Source of the DNA: Fomitopsis serialis
Taxonomy: Eukaryota > Basidiomycota > Agaricomycetes > Polyporales > Fomitopsidaceae
NCBI RefSeq assembly: GCF_022376445.1
Contig: NW_025954988.1
Coordinates: 248,001 to 312,000, forward strand
DNA length: 64,000 nt
Reading direction: 5' to 3'
Shown: piece after piece, positions 36,101 to 48,281 of the stretch
Numbering within the stretch: the stretch's first letter is position 1
Layout of the letters: the number at the start of each line of letters is the position of its first letter
Program-made: the position numbers and the translations under genes
Notes under the pieces: generated by a model
What the model saw: only the letters and a program-made list of their open reading frames with translations
What the model was told of the DNA's origin: nothing
Database searches by the model: none

Positions 36101-36795
36101 CTCACTCGAAATAAGCCCATCCCAATGGAACCTTACTCGGAACTCGCCCCCGGACCCTCTCGCTGCAAGCCCACCCCCTCCTCCCAGCTCCAGAAAGTCG
36201 ATGCCTATGACGGTCCCGTTCTCACCCCAGAGTGTTCGCCAGTTTTCATCTCTTCCGACTGGGGCTTGTAACTGTGGCCGTGCTGGGCAGCCTCGCGAAC
36301 ACCGTGCGACTGTAATAGCGATTACCGGTAAGTTACTTGCAGCCTTCTAGTTGGAATTTCCTTGCCCGCACCTGCGACGTTCGTCAATCTGTGTAGGATG
36401 TGCCTGCTACGAGCCGAGGCAACAGGCTCAGCGCAAGTGCTCCCTAGCCATAGACAGAACGTCGCAGATCACGTTTTATGCTGGATTGACGAGACTTTGT
36501 AGGAAGATTCTGAGAGTGCGTCGTTGAAACATCATTGCGCTGGCAATGCACACTAACAAGTTTGCCATAGATCTGGCAAGATGAAACGGTCCGATCGCTA
36601 CTGGCCACGCGGACCAAACACGAGGCATCGTCATTCTCATCCGTCTTCTTTTTCTTGCCGCAGTATCCATCTCGCTATGCCAGCCTTGCACATCGCGCGA
36701 TCCAGCCTCAACTTGAAGGCGTTCGACGCCAGATAATCGCACCTTCAATGGTGTTCACGCTGTGGATATATATTTTCTAGACAAAACAACAATGT
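33164..36795. other. Gene-poor region
   Basis: 3.6 kb with no gene I can support. Open stretches at 33633-34100 (+), 34156-34536 (-) and 36476-36748 (-) have no recognisable domain. AT-richer patches (e.g. 34600-35000, 35250-35330) and many stops suggest old, decayed sequence. No terminal repeats of a transposon found by eye. Confidence 0.5.
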
Positions 36796-36878
36796 CCTTC
36801 GATAGCTCAGTTGGAAGAGCGTGAGACTGTAATTGGATGCTTATCTCAATGTCGCTGGTTCGATCCCGGCTCGAAGGA
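36796..36878 (+). tRNA. tRNA-Tyr (anticodon GTA), intron-containing
   Basis: Folds as a cloverleaf: acceptor CCTTCGA (36796-36802) pairs with TCGAAGG (36871-36877), discriminator A at 36878. D-arm GCTC/GAGC, anticodon stem TGAGA/TCTCA, T-arm GCTGG-TTCGATC-CCGGC. Anticodon GTA is at 36829-36831. A 10 bp intron (about 36833-36842, TTGGATGCTT) sits one base 3' of the anticodon, the standard position, so tRNA splicing endonuclease is needed. A TTTT run just downstream (36883) fits Pol III termination. Confidence 0.93.
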
Positions 36879-37099
36879 TGCTTTTGGTTTGCTTCGTTCG
36901 GTTTCATGGGATTGTTGGGTCACTCTTTTTGTCTCGTCGTGCAGGACGGTTCACAGGAGTATCATGCATAATGTATCAAGCGTCAAAATCTGCATTTATA
37001 ACTGCAGCCCATGTTGGTGTTGGTATCAACGTCGCCACGAGGATCTCAGCTACTGCGTCAATACGATAGCCTGGGTCATTGATAATCAGTAACTTCAAT

Positions 37100-38334
37100 C
37101 TAAACATAATGCACCATCAGTATGTTGCGTACCTTCGTGAGTTCATACAGCCTTCTCTGGCACATGAAGAGGATGGCAGCAGTCAGCACGCTTTGCACTA
37201 GCTTGCTCCCGACACCCTTGTACAAGCCTTCTACCCCCTCTTCCCGTACGATTGTGAGCAGCCCATCGAGAGAAGACTTGTATTGCAGAGCATGCGCCCG
37301 TCCGGCTTGGAGTCTGCTCTTGACCACACTAAAAAGATTATTATCGCATATGAGACGCATAACCAGCACCATACAAATCACGCACATATAAGGGTATGTA
37401 AATGAAGTGGCAACTACGGACAAGTCAACGCCTGAATTTAAGTACACAGGACTAGCAGCCTTACCGAGTTTCGACAACGCGCCGAGTATGAAGTAGTCGA
37501 TGTCAGATAGAACGGCCACGGCGGACGACACCGCTCCGGAGGCTCTCAGTCGTGCAGTTCTCCTCCGTATCAGGGAATTCTTCAGTTGCTCGAACACCGT
37601 GTACTGAATGACAGGATTGATCACAAGGACCAGAGCGGGCCCGATGCCACGCCAAAACGCGGGGATCCCGTCCTTCCGCAGAATGTATTGAATCGTCTCA
37701 ATGATGCCCATCTTCCGTGGCTTCGGTGTAGTCTTGTCTGACGTCTGGTCCATCGAGCGGACTGCCTGTGACGTCTGAACCACCCAGATTGGATTGCTGA
37801 TGAGGGAAGTTGCTGAACCGGCGACGAGGCCTGCTAGCATGGACTCTAGAGTGCTGAGCCCTTTACCGCCTCGCCTAGAAGTGAGGATAATGCCGCGCGA
37901 TCGCTCGTAGAAATAATAATACGCTCTGCTACAATGTCAGATAGCATGAATGAAGTGCAAGTCAGCGCTCACCCATTTGTGACTGCGATGCCTAGCAGGC
38001 TGGAGCTAAGACCGCTGTACAATCCTCGGATACCTTCACGCTTGATAACGTCAACGACGGCATCGTATACAGACTGTTAATCATGTGACATCATAGACAA
38101 GGGTCCGACGTTAACTACACCCACGGCAGGCAAACCAGCCAGTTCACCTACTCACCTTGCGCTCTTTCTTGGTTTCCACTGCGGCGCGCGTCGAAATAAA
38201 TATGAGAGGGCTGGTCCAAGCTGTCAGAGTGGATGACACGGAAGAGTGTTTGTTCAAACTGACTATGTTGCCGTCATCGCAAGAACTCCGCCCGCGGCCC
38301 CCGCAACGGCATGAATTGTCGAGTCACTTGGCAT
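37100..38334 (-). CDS. ANT1: Peroxisomal adenine nucleotide transporter, mitochondrial-carrier family (ANT1/PMP47-like)
   Basis: Six-helix solute carrier that exchanges ATP for AMP across the peroxisomal membrane to feed fatty-acid activation. Start at 38334 (MPSDSTIHAVAGAAGGVLAM). The first carrier repeat is ATYPLIFISTRAAVETKKER, formed across an intron. Repeat two includes MLAGLVAGSATSLISNPIWV, then GIPAFWRGIGPALVLVINPV and IQYTVFEQLKNSLIRR. Repeat three is DYFILGALSKLGKA, VATSFTYPY and, after an intron, VVKSRLQAGRAHAL and GLYKGVGSKLVQSVLTAAIL. The NPVIQYTVFEQLKN signature separates this PMP34/47 group from mitochondrial ADP/ATP carriers. Introns of 45-80 bp. The end RRLYELTK could run to the stop at 37100 or splice at gtacgc just after. 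Confidence 0.88.
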
Positions 38335-38613
38335 GCTGCAAATGTCCACCTTTCGTCGCCGCCTCGGTCGTGGTGGTTGTGGTTAGAGAAGCGGACTGTC
38401 CAATGCATTCTGTCAGACGCGTGTGCCACTGGCACCCGCAATCACATGCTCCCGGCCGCCGCCGCTGAAGCACTGACAGTGACGCGGACGACTTCAACCA
38501 ACGCCCGGTCAACAACTTGGCGCGGCTTGTGATTGCCATTCGAAGGCAATGCATTGAAACCCGTACTACTTAGTGATATGCATACATGTCTACAACCCAA
38601 GTCCAAGCATGCG

Positions 38614-41600
38614 CTATCGTGCCGCGTGATCTTCTGACTGAAGCTGGACCAACAAACGCTTCAGTTCCTCCACATCTGCCTGGAAGCCATTCGAGCTCCC
38701 TGTTGCTACAGAGTTCTTGGATCCGCCGTATCCACCGTCTGTGATTGACTTGCCATCGTCTATGGCGAGCCATTGATCCAGCTGGGCCGTTATTGACTTG
38801 GCCTTGAGCCGGAAGTGGGTGCGTACAACGTCCTCGAACGGCTCCGGCGGGTTCTTCAGGTTGCCTAGCATCTAACGACAGGTCAAAGTAAGAAAACTAG
38901 CACCTGTGATCGGAGGATTAAACGTACCGCGGTCTTCACGACCATCCGACGGACGTTGGCCGAGTCTAGTGAACGTCAATATAAAGTCCGGATGACTAAG
39001 GTGCTATGAATACTACTCACATGCGCGTGACTGAGGCGTTCCTCCGCTCTGGGCCCAGCCGGGTTCGTTTAGGTACGGCTCCTCGCAAAGAATCATGGAT
39101 TGGATCGATATGAGAACCTAGAGAACACGCATCCTGAGCGCACTGAAGTTGTATCTGACAGTCCCACCTACCTGCAAGAGCGTCGATTTCCCTGAAACCC
39201 ACCCCGGACCTGACCATGTCCCGAGTAGGGACAAGCATACTTTACCGTCCTGATCAACAGAGTTAGAGTATGCTATCGCCAAAGCTACAAGAGCAGACTA
39301 ACCGCATATAGATTCGGGTTAAAACGGAACTTTCCCCCGTTGGTCTGCACGAAGCAATTTCAGATTCTGGGGTGATGATGCAGCTGCATTCTTCTTACCG
39401 TCATGTATTTGACGCTAGGTGGAGACTGGTTATAGCTAGGGCCGAGGAAGACATCAAAAAGATAACTATCAAAATGTTAGCGATTTGCGACTGCCCAGAA
39501 AGACCGAGACGTCTGTACCAGCCGTTATAGTATCTGCCATATGCGGAAAATAGTTAGCGGAACAACGGGACAAAACTATGCCTGGACCTACGGTGTTCCT
39601 TCGGGACCAGTGATCAAGACCTTGATAACGTCCACGCGGCTCTCATCCACCCGCAAGAAGATCGAAGAATTCCAATCAACTGGCAGGTTCGTCGTGAGCA
39701 CGGCCAGCTGAACCCCGCGTCAGAGTGGGGTTTTGGGCAGCGGCGATGACAGTCTCACGCACCTCCTTCGCGATGGCCAACGATCGCTTCGGAATGTCGG
39801 CGTTCGCCAGCATTCGCGCTTCGTTATTGTAGAAGAACTTGTAATGCGGACTTTCGTCGTCGTTACCCTGTCCAGGTGCGTCCGACGGGGGGATTGTCAG
39901 GTCGCAGTATTCGAAACGGACACGGTTCGCCCATTCCACGTAAGCTTTCACCGTATCCGCCTCCGTGTCGCCCGCCCGGACCTGGGCCACACTCTGCTCG
40001 GCGCTACCTGGGATTTTCGGCAGGCTGGCGCGTAGTCGCCGCAGGAAAGCGTCGCCCTTGGTCTCAGCGAGCGAACGATCGATCGCGTCGGCAGTATCAA
40101 TTATGCGCTGGCAGAACTTGAGCATCTTCGCATTCTCTTCTGACTGCGTGCGCCCTGCGTCCTTAGCCTTCCCCTTCTCGTCGCTGGTCATCCGCTTTTC
40201 CTCTTCCGTCATCTCGACCACAGGCTCATTGAGCTTGGGGCCCTCGAGACCTTTGACCGCAGCCTGTGCCTGGATTACAATGGCTTCCAGAAGTTCACGA
40301 GGGCCAGAGCTGCCTTCGTAAATCGTCGTGCGCTCGCGTACTCTCGGGCTACCTCTCGGTGATTTCTTTGAAGGGACCGTCTTCACAGACGCTACGACCA
40401 TGATCGGCATCGCCATCATGCTGGCTAGTGCCTCGTGACACGAGATGGTCTGCACGGCGGTGAGAATGCGCATGAGTATATTCGTAGCAATGATCGTACC
40501 TCGAGCCAATCGAATAACTCAATGTAGAGTGTGGAGCGGTCGGACATATCCGCAAGCGAATCATTTCGGAGAAGTTGGCTACTGACGAAGTTAAACCGTC
40601 GGCGGAGATGCGCGAGGGCAGTCGGGTGGACGAGGTAATCGCTGGTTTTGGGCCCGCCTGGCCGCCGCACAGAAGGAAGGTACACTCGTATGCTGGCCAG
40701 CAACTTAGCAAGTTTCTCATCCTTGGCGCGTTGGGCTGCCAATGCCTCGATTTGCCCGGACGTCTATATGCACTTATTCAGCGCTACAGTGAACGGATGG
40801 AGCGGCTGAACCTACATCCTCTCGAATATCCCCAGCGTAGCCGGTACCGAGTTTGGCTTTCTTGCCGTGAGCGACCGGCGGATAGTAATTGTCCTCCTCG
40901 TCATCTTCGTCCGAGGCCGTGGGACGGGTGTCGGGTCAGCGTTGCGCCTCTTTCCTCCCTTGGAATTTGACGCTGGAGGATTCGCTGAGTCGTGAGTCTG
41001 GTCGATGTACATCTTCTCTAGCATCGTGAGGCCTACGCCAAGAATGACGCCCTGCAGGTTGGGGCAATGGAACAAGCAGTCAGCGCGTCTGCTCCATGCG
41101 TCTGTTTGGGATCAATGGGCTCTCCACATGCGAAGCAGAACGGCTTCCTGCATTTGGCACAGGTTCGAGGAACAATGTTCTGGAGGTGTTTGACATACGT
41201 AGAAAAGGCTTTCTGCACGTTATGTCAACGTCTATCGGGCCAGAGGATTTGCCCGTTACTTACAAAGAGCGGGAAGAAGTCCCGTTTCTGACGAGTTACG
41301 CCTTCGCCGCAGCCGTGTGGACAACGGCATTCGCCTTCGCCCAGCTCACGGTACAAGCTGAACAAAAAACTTTGTTCGCTGCCCTCCGGACAGCCTTTCA
41401 TCCACTGGCCCTGTGTCATCAACGATGCTTCTTCATTCACATCGAGTACCAGAGCCGTCTCAGGCTCTTCCTCGACTTCGATTACTTCATCACGTCTGTC
41501 CTTTGAGAAGAAAATGCCTTCGTCGGAGTCAGATACAGGTAGGTCGACAAAGACACCACAGTACCGGCATATGGATCCGCATTCACATGGCTGGCCCCTT

Positions 41601-42072
41601 GATCCGGCTTGACATCGTCGTCCGAGTCATAATAATCGAAATCACCGCCTGCAATCGCATGAGCACAGCAGGTTGCAACCATCCGGAACCACACACCATC
41701 GTCCTCGTCGTCATCCTCACCCATCATCTCAGCGGCATCTTCGTCTTCGTCTGGAGTCTAGTAGGCACGCTGTGGGCAATTAGTACAAAAATGAGACGTG
41801 TTGAAAGGCTCACCATCATCCTCGGCCTGGGCGCTGGCAATGGCGCATCACTAGGTTCCATCGTGACATCTCCGTCGGCATCGAGCAAATGATCAAAGCT
41901 TCCGTCGAAGATGCGTTCCGCTGCTTGCATCACATCCTTATGCTTCTGTAGAGCAGCGCGAGCTTGAGCCACTGTTGCGCCCTGGGCCAGCGTTTCAACT
42001 CTCGCGCCAGCAACATTACAGCTCAAGAGCACCGCCTACCATTTCTACGAGCTGCTGTATTTGCTTGTCCAT
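38614..42072 (-). CDS. Large ubiquitin-conjugating enzyme: UBA + zinc-binding region + UBC domain
   Basis: Start at 42072: MDKQIQQLVEM joins across an intron to GATVAQARAALQKHKDVMQA, a UBA ubiquitin-binding domain. An acidic stretch follows (GDFDYYDSDDDVKPD; LPVSDSDEGIFF), then Cys-rich segments: GECRCPHGCGEG (near 41320) and RTCAKCRKPFCFACGEPI (near 41150), like an IBR/RING-type zinc site, then HCPNLQGVILGVGLTMLEKM. After a long helical middle (39676-40720) comes the UBC fold: CYLFDVFLGPSYNQSPPSVK, GGKFRFNPNLYA spliced to DGKVCLSLLGTWSGPGWVSG. The Cys in KVCLSLL is the expected thioester residue, and FNPN replaces the usual HPN. This UBC type is that of BIRC6 and UBE2O, which act as combined E2/E3 enzymes. 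The frame between GADAL and HCPNLQG (about 41072) is not explained and may be a small indel. Confidence 0.82.
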
Positions 42073-43359
42073 TTTGAGCGAGTATGTGTGCGTTCAGAAG
42101 GACTCAAATGGGACTAGACAGATTACATGTAGTGGCAGAGTGGTTGTGGCAAAAAGGCGCGCGTTAGCACGGTAGCGCTGTAGCGGCACATGCCACATGG
42201 TACCCCATATACGGCAACCCACAATTGCCGATCATAGCGAGTCTGAACGGCAAGGCCAGTGCATGGCCTTCTGACTCTGAGCTCAAGCTCAGGCCTCGTC
42301 TGGTGGCCGCACTTTCGAGTGAGTGCTAATTCCTCTTACCCGCATGCGTTCTCAGTCGCGCCTCGCCACACCTCTTCAGTTCAACCGCCGGGTTTCGACG
42401 TAATCCGTCCGTAATCTCGCTATGTACGTGACATATCCTCCGGGTTCGGGTTCGGGCCACGATTTGCCCAAGCTGAGGAAGTCCCTTCATAGGCAGGGCG
42501 CGGGAATACGTAGAACCCGACACGCACGAGGTTCTCACAACGCTGAGCATGAAAAAATGGAAATGGCGTAATTGAATACTCATGGTACGCATGCTTCTCT
42601 GGTCACGCATCTCCTATGTTTTATTGCTGATGTTCCTGTCAGAGATTGCACTCTGACCCAACTTGCACTCGACCTAGGAGCAGGAACCAGGCCACCGTGG
42701 ATCGAATGGTCCCGAACCCCACTTTGCTGCTTGTCAAGAGACTACAACGTCTTTGGTTACTTCGTCGCAACTTAGGGGGCTTTGATGCCATGGCCACAAT
42801 GTCGACACGGAGCTTGCGGGATTGGGCCACTGCCGCTGACCCTTACTCCGTGCAACCACTCTACTCGGCTGGCTTGGTATGTATGTAGCTCAGCGAAATG
42901 GCGATCTGGGTGTGGTCCAGATATCCGGCGCGGCACGGCGGCAGTACGATTCAGATTCACGAACACGAAAGCCCTTATCAGAAATGAGGTCTGACGTCAT
43001 GCATGAGTGTCCAGAAGGTCAGTACCGAGCCCGTAATGCAACCGCAACACGGACCAAACACGAACCAAGCCGACCCTCATTTCGAGCGGGCTGAAACTCC
43101 ACAGGAGTACTGGGCTTGCCCGATTCTCGTTGGCCGTGTCTGTGGTCCCGGGCCGCTCACGCGTTCGGTTTGGTCTCCAGACTTCTGGATGGAAGCCCTT
43201 CTTACCAGCTTCCGGGGGATCGAGAGATTGTGGAGTGGGCGGGAGAGAGCCTTCAAGAGCCGAGAAGCTGGCGTGCTCTGCTCAATGGTAGGCCTTATAA
43301 GCCTCGGTGATTGATTTACGTTAGACCGCGTCCCTCCTCCGGTGACACACCTCCGACTC
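42073..43359. other. Divergent intergenic region
   Basis: 1.3 kb between the starts of the E2 gene and the Zn2Cys6 gene. No gene seen; it holds both promoters. Confidence 0.55.
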
Positions 43360-46300
43360 ATGCCCACGTATTCTGAACCATCCGACGATGAGCGACTTCC
43401 GTCTCCATCCGAAAGGCAGCCGAGTGTCGAGCAGAGCTCGCGCAGACGTAGCACGCGAGGTAAGTTTCCTCATCGTAAACACACCCTATAGCTTCCCGTC
43501 ATGTTGACAATTCCGTCTTAGCGTGTGACCAGTGTCGTCGTACCAAGAGCAAGTGCGAGCGCGACAAAGGCGCGCCCGCCAGAAAGCCCTGCCATGGCTG
43601 CACTGCTCTAGGTCTACGTGCGTTTTTCGTGTAGTCAAACGCCCCTGCTATCCGCTAATATTCAGCGTTCGGACAGCCTGCACGTATGCCGGTCAGTATC
43701 AGCGTCCCCTGATTCCCGTCCACTGACGAATGTGACGTCTTGTAACGTGTACGATGCAGGCCCTAGTCACAAACGTGGCCCTCCCAAAGGGTGCGTTGCC
43801 ATACGCTTTCCATTGCGCGACCGCGCGCTGATACACCTTGGCTTAGGTACATCCTGGCAATTGAGCGCCGACTTCACCAGGTCGAAGCGCTCTTGGGGAC
43901 AATTATCGGTTCAGAGGATCCACGTGCCAAAGGTCTCATCCAGGACCTATCCCAGGATCAGTTGGCCAGACAAATAATTCAACGAGTGGACGTAGGTCCG
44001 TTTGGCCGGAAGGGTCGTGTCACTCACCCGTAAGTAGCGCTCGACTACCTAATGTGTGACATCACTAAACAAGTCGATAACAGATTTGGATCTACAAAGG
44101 AGGACTTCCTAACATCCATTATGACGGGGGCAGGAGAGGAGATCCAAGAATCGTCTAAAGATGATGGAGCCTCTCCACGCTTCGGTAGGTCGCTTCCTGC
44201 ATTCTAACTGATGACGGTGAGAGTGTTGTGTTGACGCAGTGACCAACGTCAGATAACCTCGCTCTAGTAAGTCCCAGTAGCACCTGGCAGGACAGTCTGC
44301 AGCGTCTTCTGCCTCGGGCATCAGGGACAGCCTTCCCGCAGACTGCCGTGGACGCGGGTTCTGCGGGCAGCGGGTCCCCGGACCACCGAACCAGGCGTGC
44401 TTCGTTTCCCCTAATGTCGAACCGCGTCTCTTCTCCGTGGAGAATTCCGCCGGTTTCTCCCATGAACTCATTGTCATCGTTGACTTCATTCCCTACCGTC
44501 CCACCTTCGGAGCGCGTCTTGTGGGATAATATCGCAGGTTTGGAGAAATTCGACAGTACGTCGCAATTTTCGCATTCGAATGCATCCTCTGATGCAATAT
44601 TGTTCAGCTGAGTCAGTAGCCTCCGACGACTCCGAGGTCAAGGTGCCGGTTCGCGTGGAGGACGTCTACATCGATGGCAATGCACAGGTAGGTGGGAACA
44701 TCGATGGTAGTACTCTTGACTGACGGTTGACATTGCAGTTGCGGATAGCCAACCAGGTCAGCGGTTTGCAGATACTCAGCCAATGTCAAAAGATTCTGAC
44801 AGGAAGAGAAGATAAATCACTGTATGTGGAGGCTTTATACGGATCTTATCCATGTCTTTGGCTTCTGTACTTACAGTAGCCGACAGCGACTGCCCGTGGC
44901 CTTCGACGGACGCGGAAAGAACGGCGGCCCAGCTTCCTCCCTCGGCATCAATGCGACGCCCTCCAGAACAGCATCAACATGACCTTGTACGAGCATTCTT
45001 CGAACATGTGTACCCCGCATTCCCCGTCATCAATAAAGCACACTTTCTGCGTTTGTATCATCAACAGTAAGTCGCAGCCTTTCCGATGTCCGGCTTAATT
45101 GACGCGCTTTTGATCAGATTGAACACGTCCGTAGCCGCTTCTTGAGGTGACCTGGCTGCCATTGCTAACATCACGACGCAGTGGCGTTCAAGAGTCCCTT
45201 CACTCAAGCCTTGAACAAACGTCATTCGACGTCCTATTGCTGTCGATGTTCGCCCTGTCGTACAGATTCATCAACACCTTTACAGAGGACCCTGACTATG
45301 TCACTGAGGCTGAAAGGGTTCTATGTATGTTCATGCGTTTCGTTTCGTCCGTCGTGCTGATGCTGCTTCAGTTTCTATGCGTGGACGCGCACATCCCCTT
45401 TTATGTCAAGCTTGGCTGCTGCTGGCCTATCGCAACGTCGGGATCGGTATGTACGGCTCACAGTACCTTTCGTTCCAAAATTTACTCAAGACCACCCCCA
45501 CGTCAGGCTGCTTGGAGGCTGCTTGGATGTACACTGGTGAGTCTGCCGAGATTAGCGGCGAACCGATCTGTGCTCATTCGTGTTGAAGGTATCGCCATTC
45601 GTATGGTGAGTCGCCAGCGTCTCCTTGAAGATAAGCAACTACTCAGCCCTGATAGGCCCAGTCCCTCGGTCTTCATAGGGACACTCAGGGACTCTTCTCA
45701 TCCGGTATCGTCTCTGAAGAAGACTGGGTGGCGCGGCGACACGTATGGGCGGGGTGCATAATTGTTGACAGGTCGGTCTATCACGCGCTAGTCTAATTCA
45801 ACATAGTCTAATCTCCATTACTACAGACACCTCTCCGTTCTCTTGGGTATGGAAGCTTCAAGGTACATCAGACGCCACATTGACCCTGTTTCATCATCAG
45901 GGCGACCCCCTATGATCGACGCAACGGACTGTGACGTTTCACCCGTGGCCATTATTCAGGTGAGGATTTCCCGGCTCCCGTTCGGCCTACAGATTTACGC
46001 TCATGCATGACGCTACAATGCATAGGGTAACGCTCTGCACCTCCAAACCGATCTCGGCCTTGGATCAAATGGGGTGGCGGACTCGACTATCCTTATGTGC
46101 TTCAATGCCTCTTGCGCGCTGGGTATGTCGCGACTCCGGGATTTCGCCGCAAATATGAGACTGACGTCGTGACTTATGTTAGCGGTTTTGTTGGCGCTGT
46201 CATAGATCAGCTGTACGCTATCACACGCCCAGCTGATGCTGTCCTCGAGCTACGTGCGAAGCGGCTGGAACACCAATTATCGCAGTGGCGGAACGCCTTA

Positions 46301-47151
46301 CCGGCCCAAGTGCAGCTGCATGCGACGAGCTCTGTGCCCCCGGCCTGCGCGCTTGAGCTACACATTCGGTATTGGTGGACGGTCATTTTACTTTATCGCT
46401 CGTTGTGAGTACACGCCGCGCAGGTATGACTGTGCGGTCGTACTGAGCCGTCTGCGCAGCGTGCAGGGGCCTTTGGTGAAAAGCCTCTATGCCAGTCCTG
46501 ATAGCGTCGAGTCGAAGGCTCTGGTGCTTTGTCGGGATGCTTCGACGCAGCTGTCTTCGCTAGGTAGGCACCAGCACGCTACGAAACCGTTGTCTGACAC
46601 ACCGCTCTTGTCAGTGCGTATGCTGTGCAACCAGACACCGGAGCCCGCCTCCCCCTTTCTACCAGGATATGTTTTGTCTTCTGGGTAGATATTAATCTCC
46701 ATCACACTTCATTAATGAAGCTCACTCGTTCTCTGTGACGCCTAGTATTGTGGACCTGCTGAATTGTAAGTCCTAATACCTGGGTATTTCCGGAATGCTC
46801 ACCTGTATCACAGTGAGTATAGCGCACGATGATCACCAAGCCAACGTTAGGCTTCGTGGTTCCCTGTCTGCATTGCAGCATATCGAGGTGAGTCAGATGC
46901 AACGCCATGTCTTGCGAATCTCATGAGTTCCGCAGAAAACGTGGCCGGCTGCGCGTTCTGTACATGGATTACTTGACAAAGCCATGTCGCTCCCCCCGTC
47001 GACACCGGTGATCCCTCCTGAATCCCCGACGACTCTCAGGCGCAAGCGCTCCGCTCAAGAAGTATTCTCGGAGGACGAGCACGCGGAACATGGGTCGAGG
47101 CAGATGATGGAGCATCCCGCGTCCTCCCCTTCATTCAGTAAAGACCATTAG
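43360..47151 (+). CDS. Zn2Cys6 fungal transcription factor
   Basis: Start MPTYSEPSDDERLPS. The binuclear zinc cluster is complete once introns are removed: CDQCRRTKSKCERDKG, then ARKPCHGCTALGLPCTYAG, i.e. six Cys with CX2C-X6-C and CX2C-X6-C spacing. Linker PSHKRGPPKG and a short coiled coil (ILAIERRLHQVEALLGTIIG) follow, as needed for dimeric DNA binding. The fungal_trans middle homology region is seen in HDLVRAFFEHVYPAFPVINK (near 44980), FALSYRFINTFTEDPDYVTE (near 45260), LLLAYRNVGIG and RRHVWAGCIIVDRHLSVLLG (45750-45850, the counterpart of RRVWW..Y..DR). The C-terminus (ARSVHGLLDKAMSLPPST ... SFSKDH) ends with TAG at 47149. Roughly a dozen introns; several middle exons are uncertain. Target pathway unknown; no partner genes sit beside it. 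Confidence 0.82.
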
Positions 47152-48281
47152 AGAGCTTCGACAACCTTGGACACCTACTCGGGCTCGACACTGGCCTGAG
47201 TTTTATTACATCGCCCCCTTCCTGGATATCAATATAGGAGCCCTGGCGTGGATAGCCCGCAATAGTCCCCACGCTGTCAAGCGTTGGATACCCTACGGAC
47301 AGTTGCAATTTCAATTCTGTCGCCTCCACCTCGCACTCCTTTGGCTTGTGGTAGGCGTTTGTGGTGGTTGCGCTCCACACGGACCTTGTACCTCTCGATC
47401 GTTGCACTCACTCCAAAGGTACCGCACTCCGCGGCTACTCCTCGATTCCCGCCTCGATATATCGCGATAAAGAGATTGCCTGTTGTTCCACTTGCCGCTA
47501 GTACTGTCTTGTACATATTTATGCTTTGTCGTATTTTCGGATAAGTAGGAATGTCAGAGGACCTCAATCCTATACGATCACTCTGTCGACGCGGCGTCAT
47601 GTCAGTTCCCGTCGGGTTCCCGTGTTCCTACCAATTGGCCATTATAATTGACAATTGACAGGATCGGGCGATCCTTGTCCCGATCCGTCGTGATGCTTTG
47701 TTTGGCACCCATTCAGGAGCCAAACACATCGCATGGTCCGTGCGCAGTCCGCGCCAGTAAAAAGCCTGTCGCCGACATGTGTTTCTTCACCACTCTGGCC
47801 TTTTGGCTTAGATCAAGTGTAGTATCTGTTCTTAATAGTTTAACCACTATTATGGAGGCACCGCCTCCATTATTGGTTATCTAATTTTTGCCGCCCTTGT
47901 CTTCGGGCTCTGCTTGCAACCTGAGACGCGATGACCTCGCCACTGCAGTACCGGCTTGCGTGTCGGGGGATCTCCTTGTCTTTTTGTTGCGTTCTTGCAC
48001 TGTTCAGTTGAGCAGTAAGAGGATGTGGCAAATGGATTTGGCTTTGGCCTTTCAGCTTCTTGTGCTCCTCTGTCCATGATCGGGAACAGCGTCACTCTTC
48101 ATGCACATGTCCGGTAACAAGTCTACGTCGCTGTTTTGGTGGTATGTATCACATCTGATCGTGGTGTTTTGTGAAGGTACAACTACTGATGAAGGGTTCT
48201 TTGCGGCTTGCAGGTCGTATGCATTACAAAACATGGGCTCAACAACGAAAGCGACGAAAGCATGTAGAGGATGACGACTAA
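47152..48281. other. Convergent intergenic region
   Basis: 1.1 kb between two stops. Only short open stretches without recognisable content (47277-47600 minus, 47648-47884 plus). Confidence 0.5.

Noticed and set aside
36125..36271. Small ORF starting MEPYSELAPGPSR, 48 codons, reminiscent of a mating pheromone precursor
   Set aside because: It ends SSDWGL with no CaaX box, and no pheromone receptor gene was recognised nearby.
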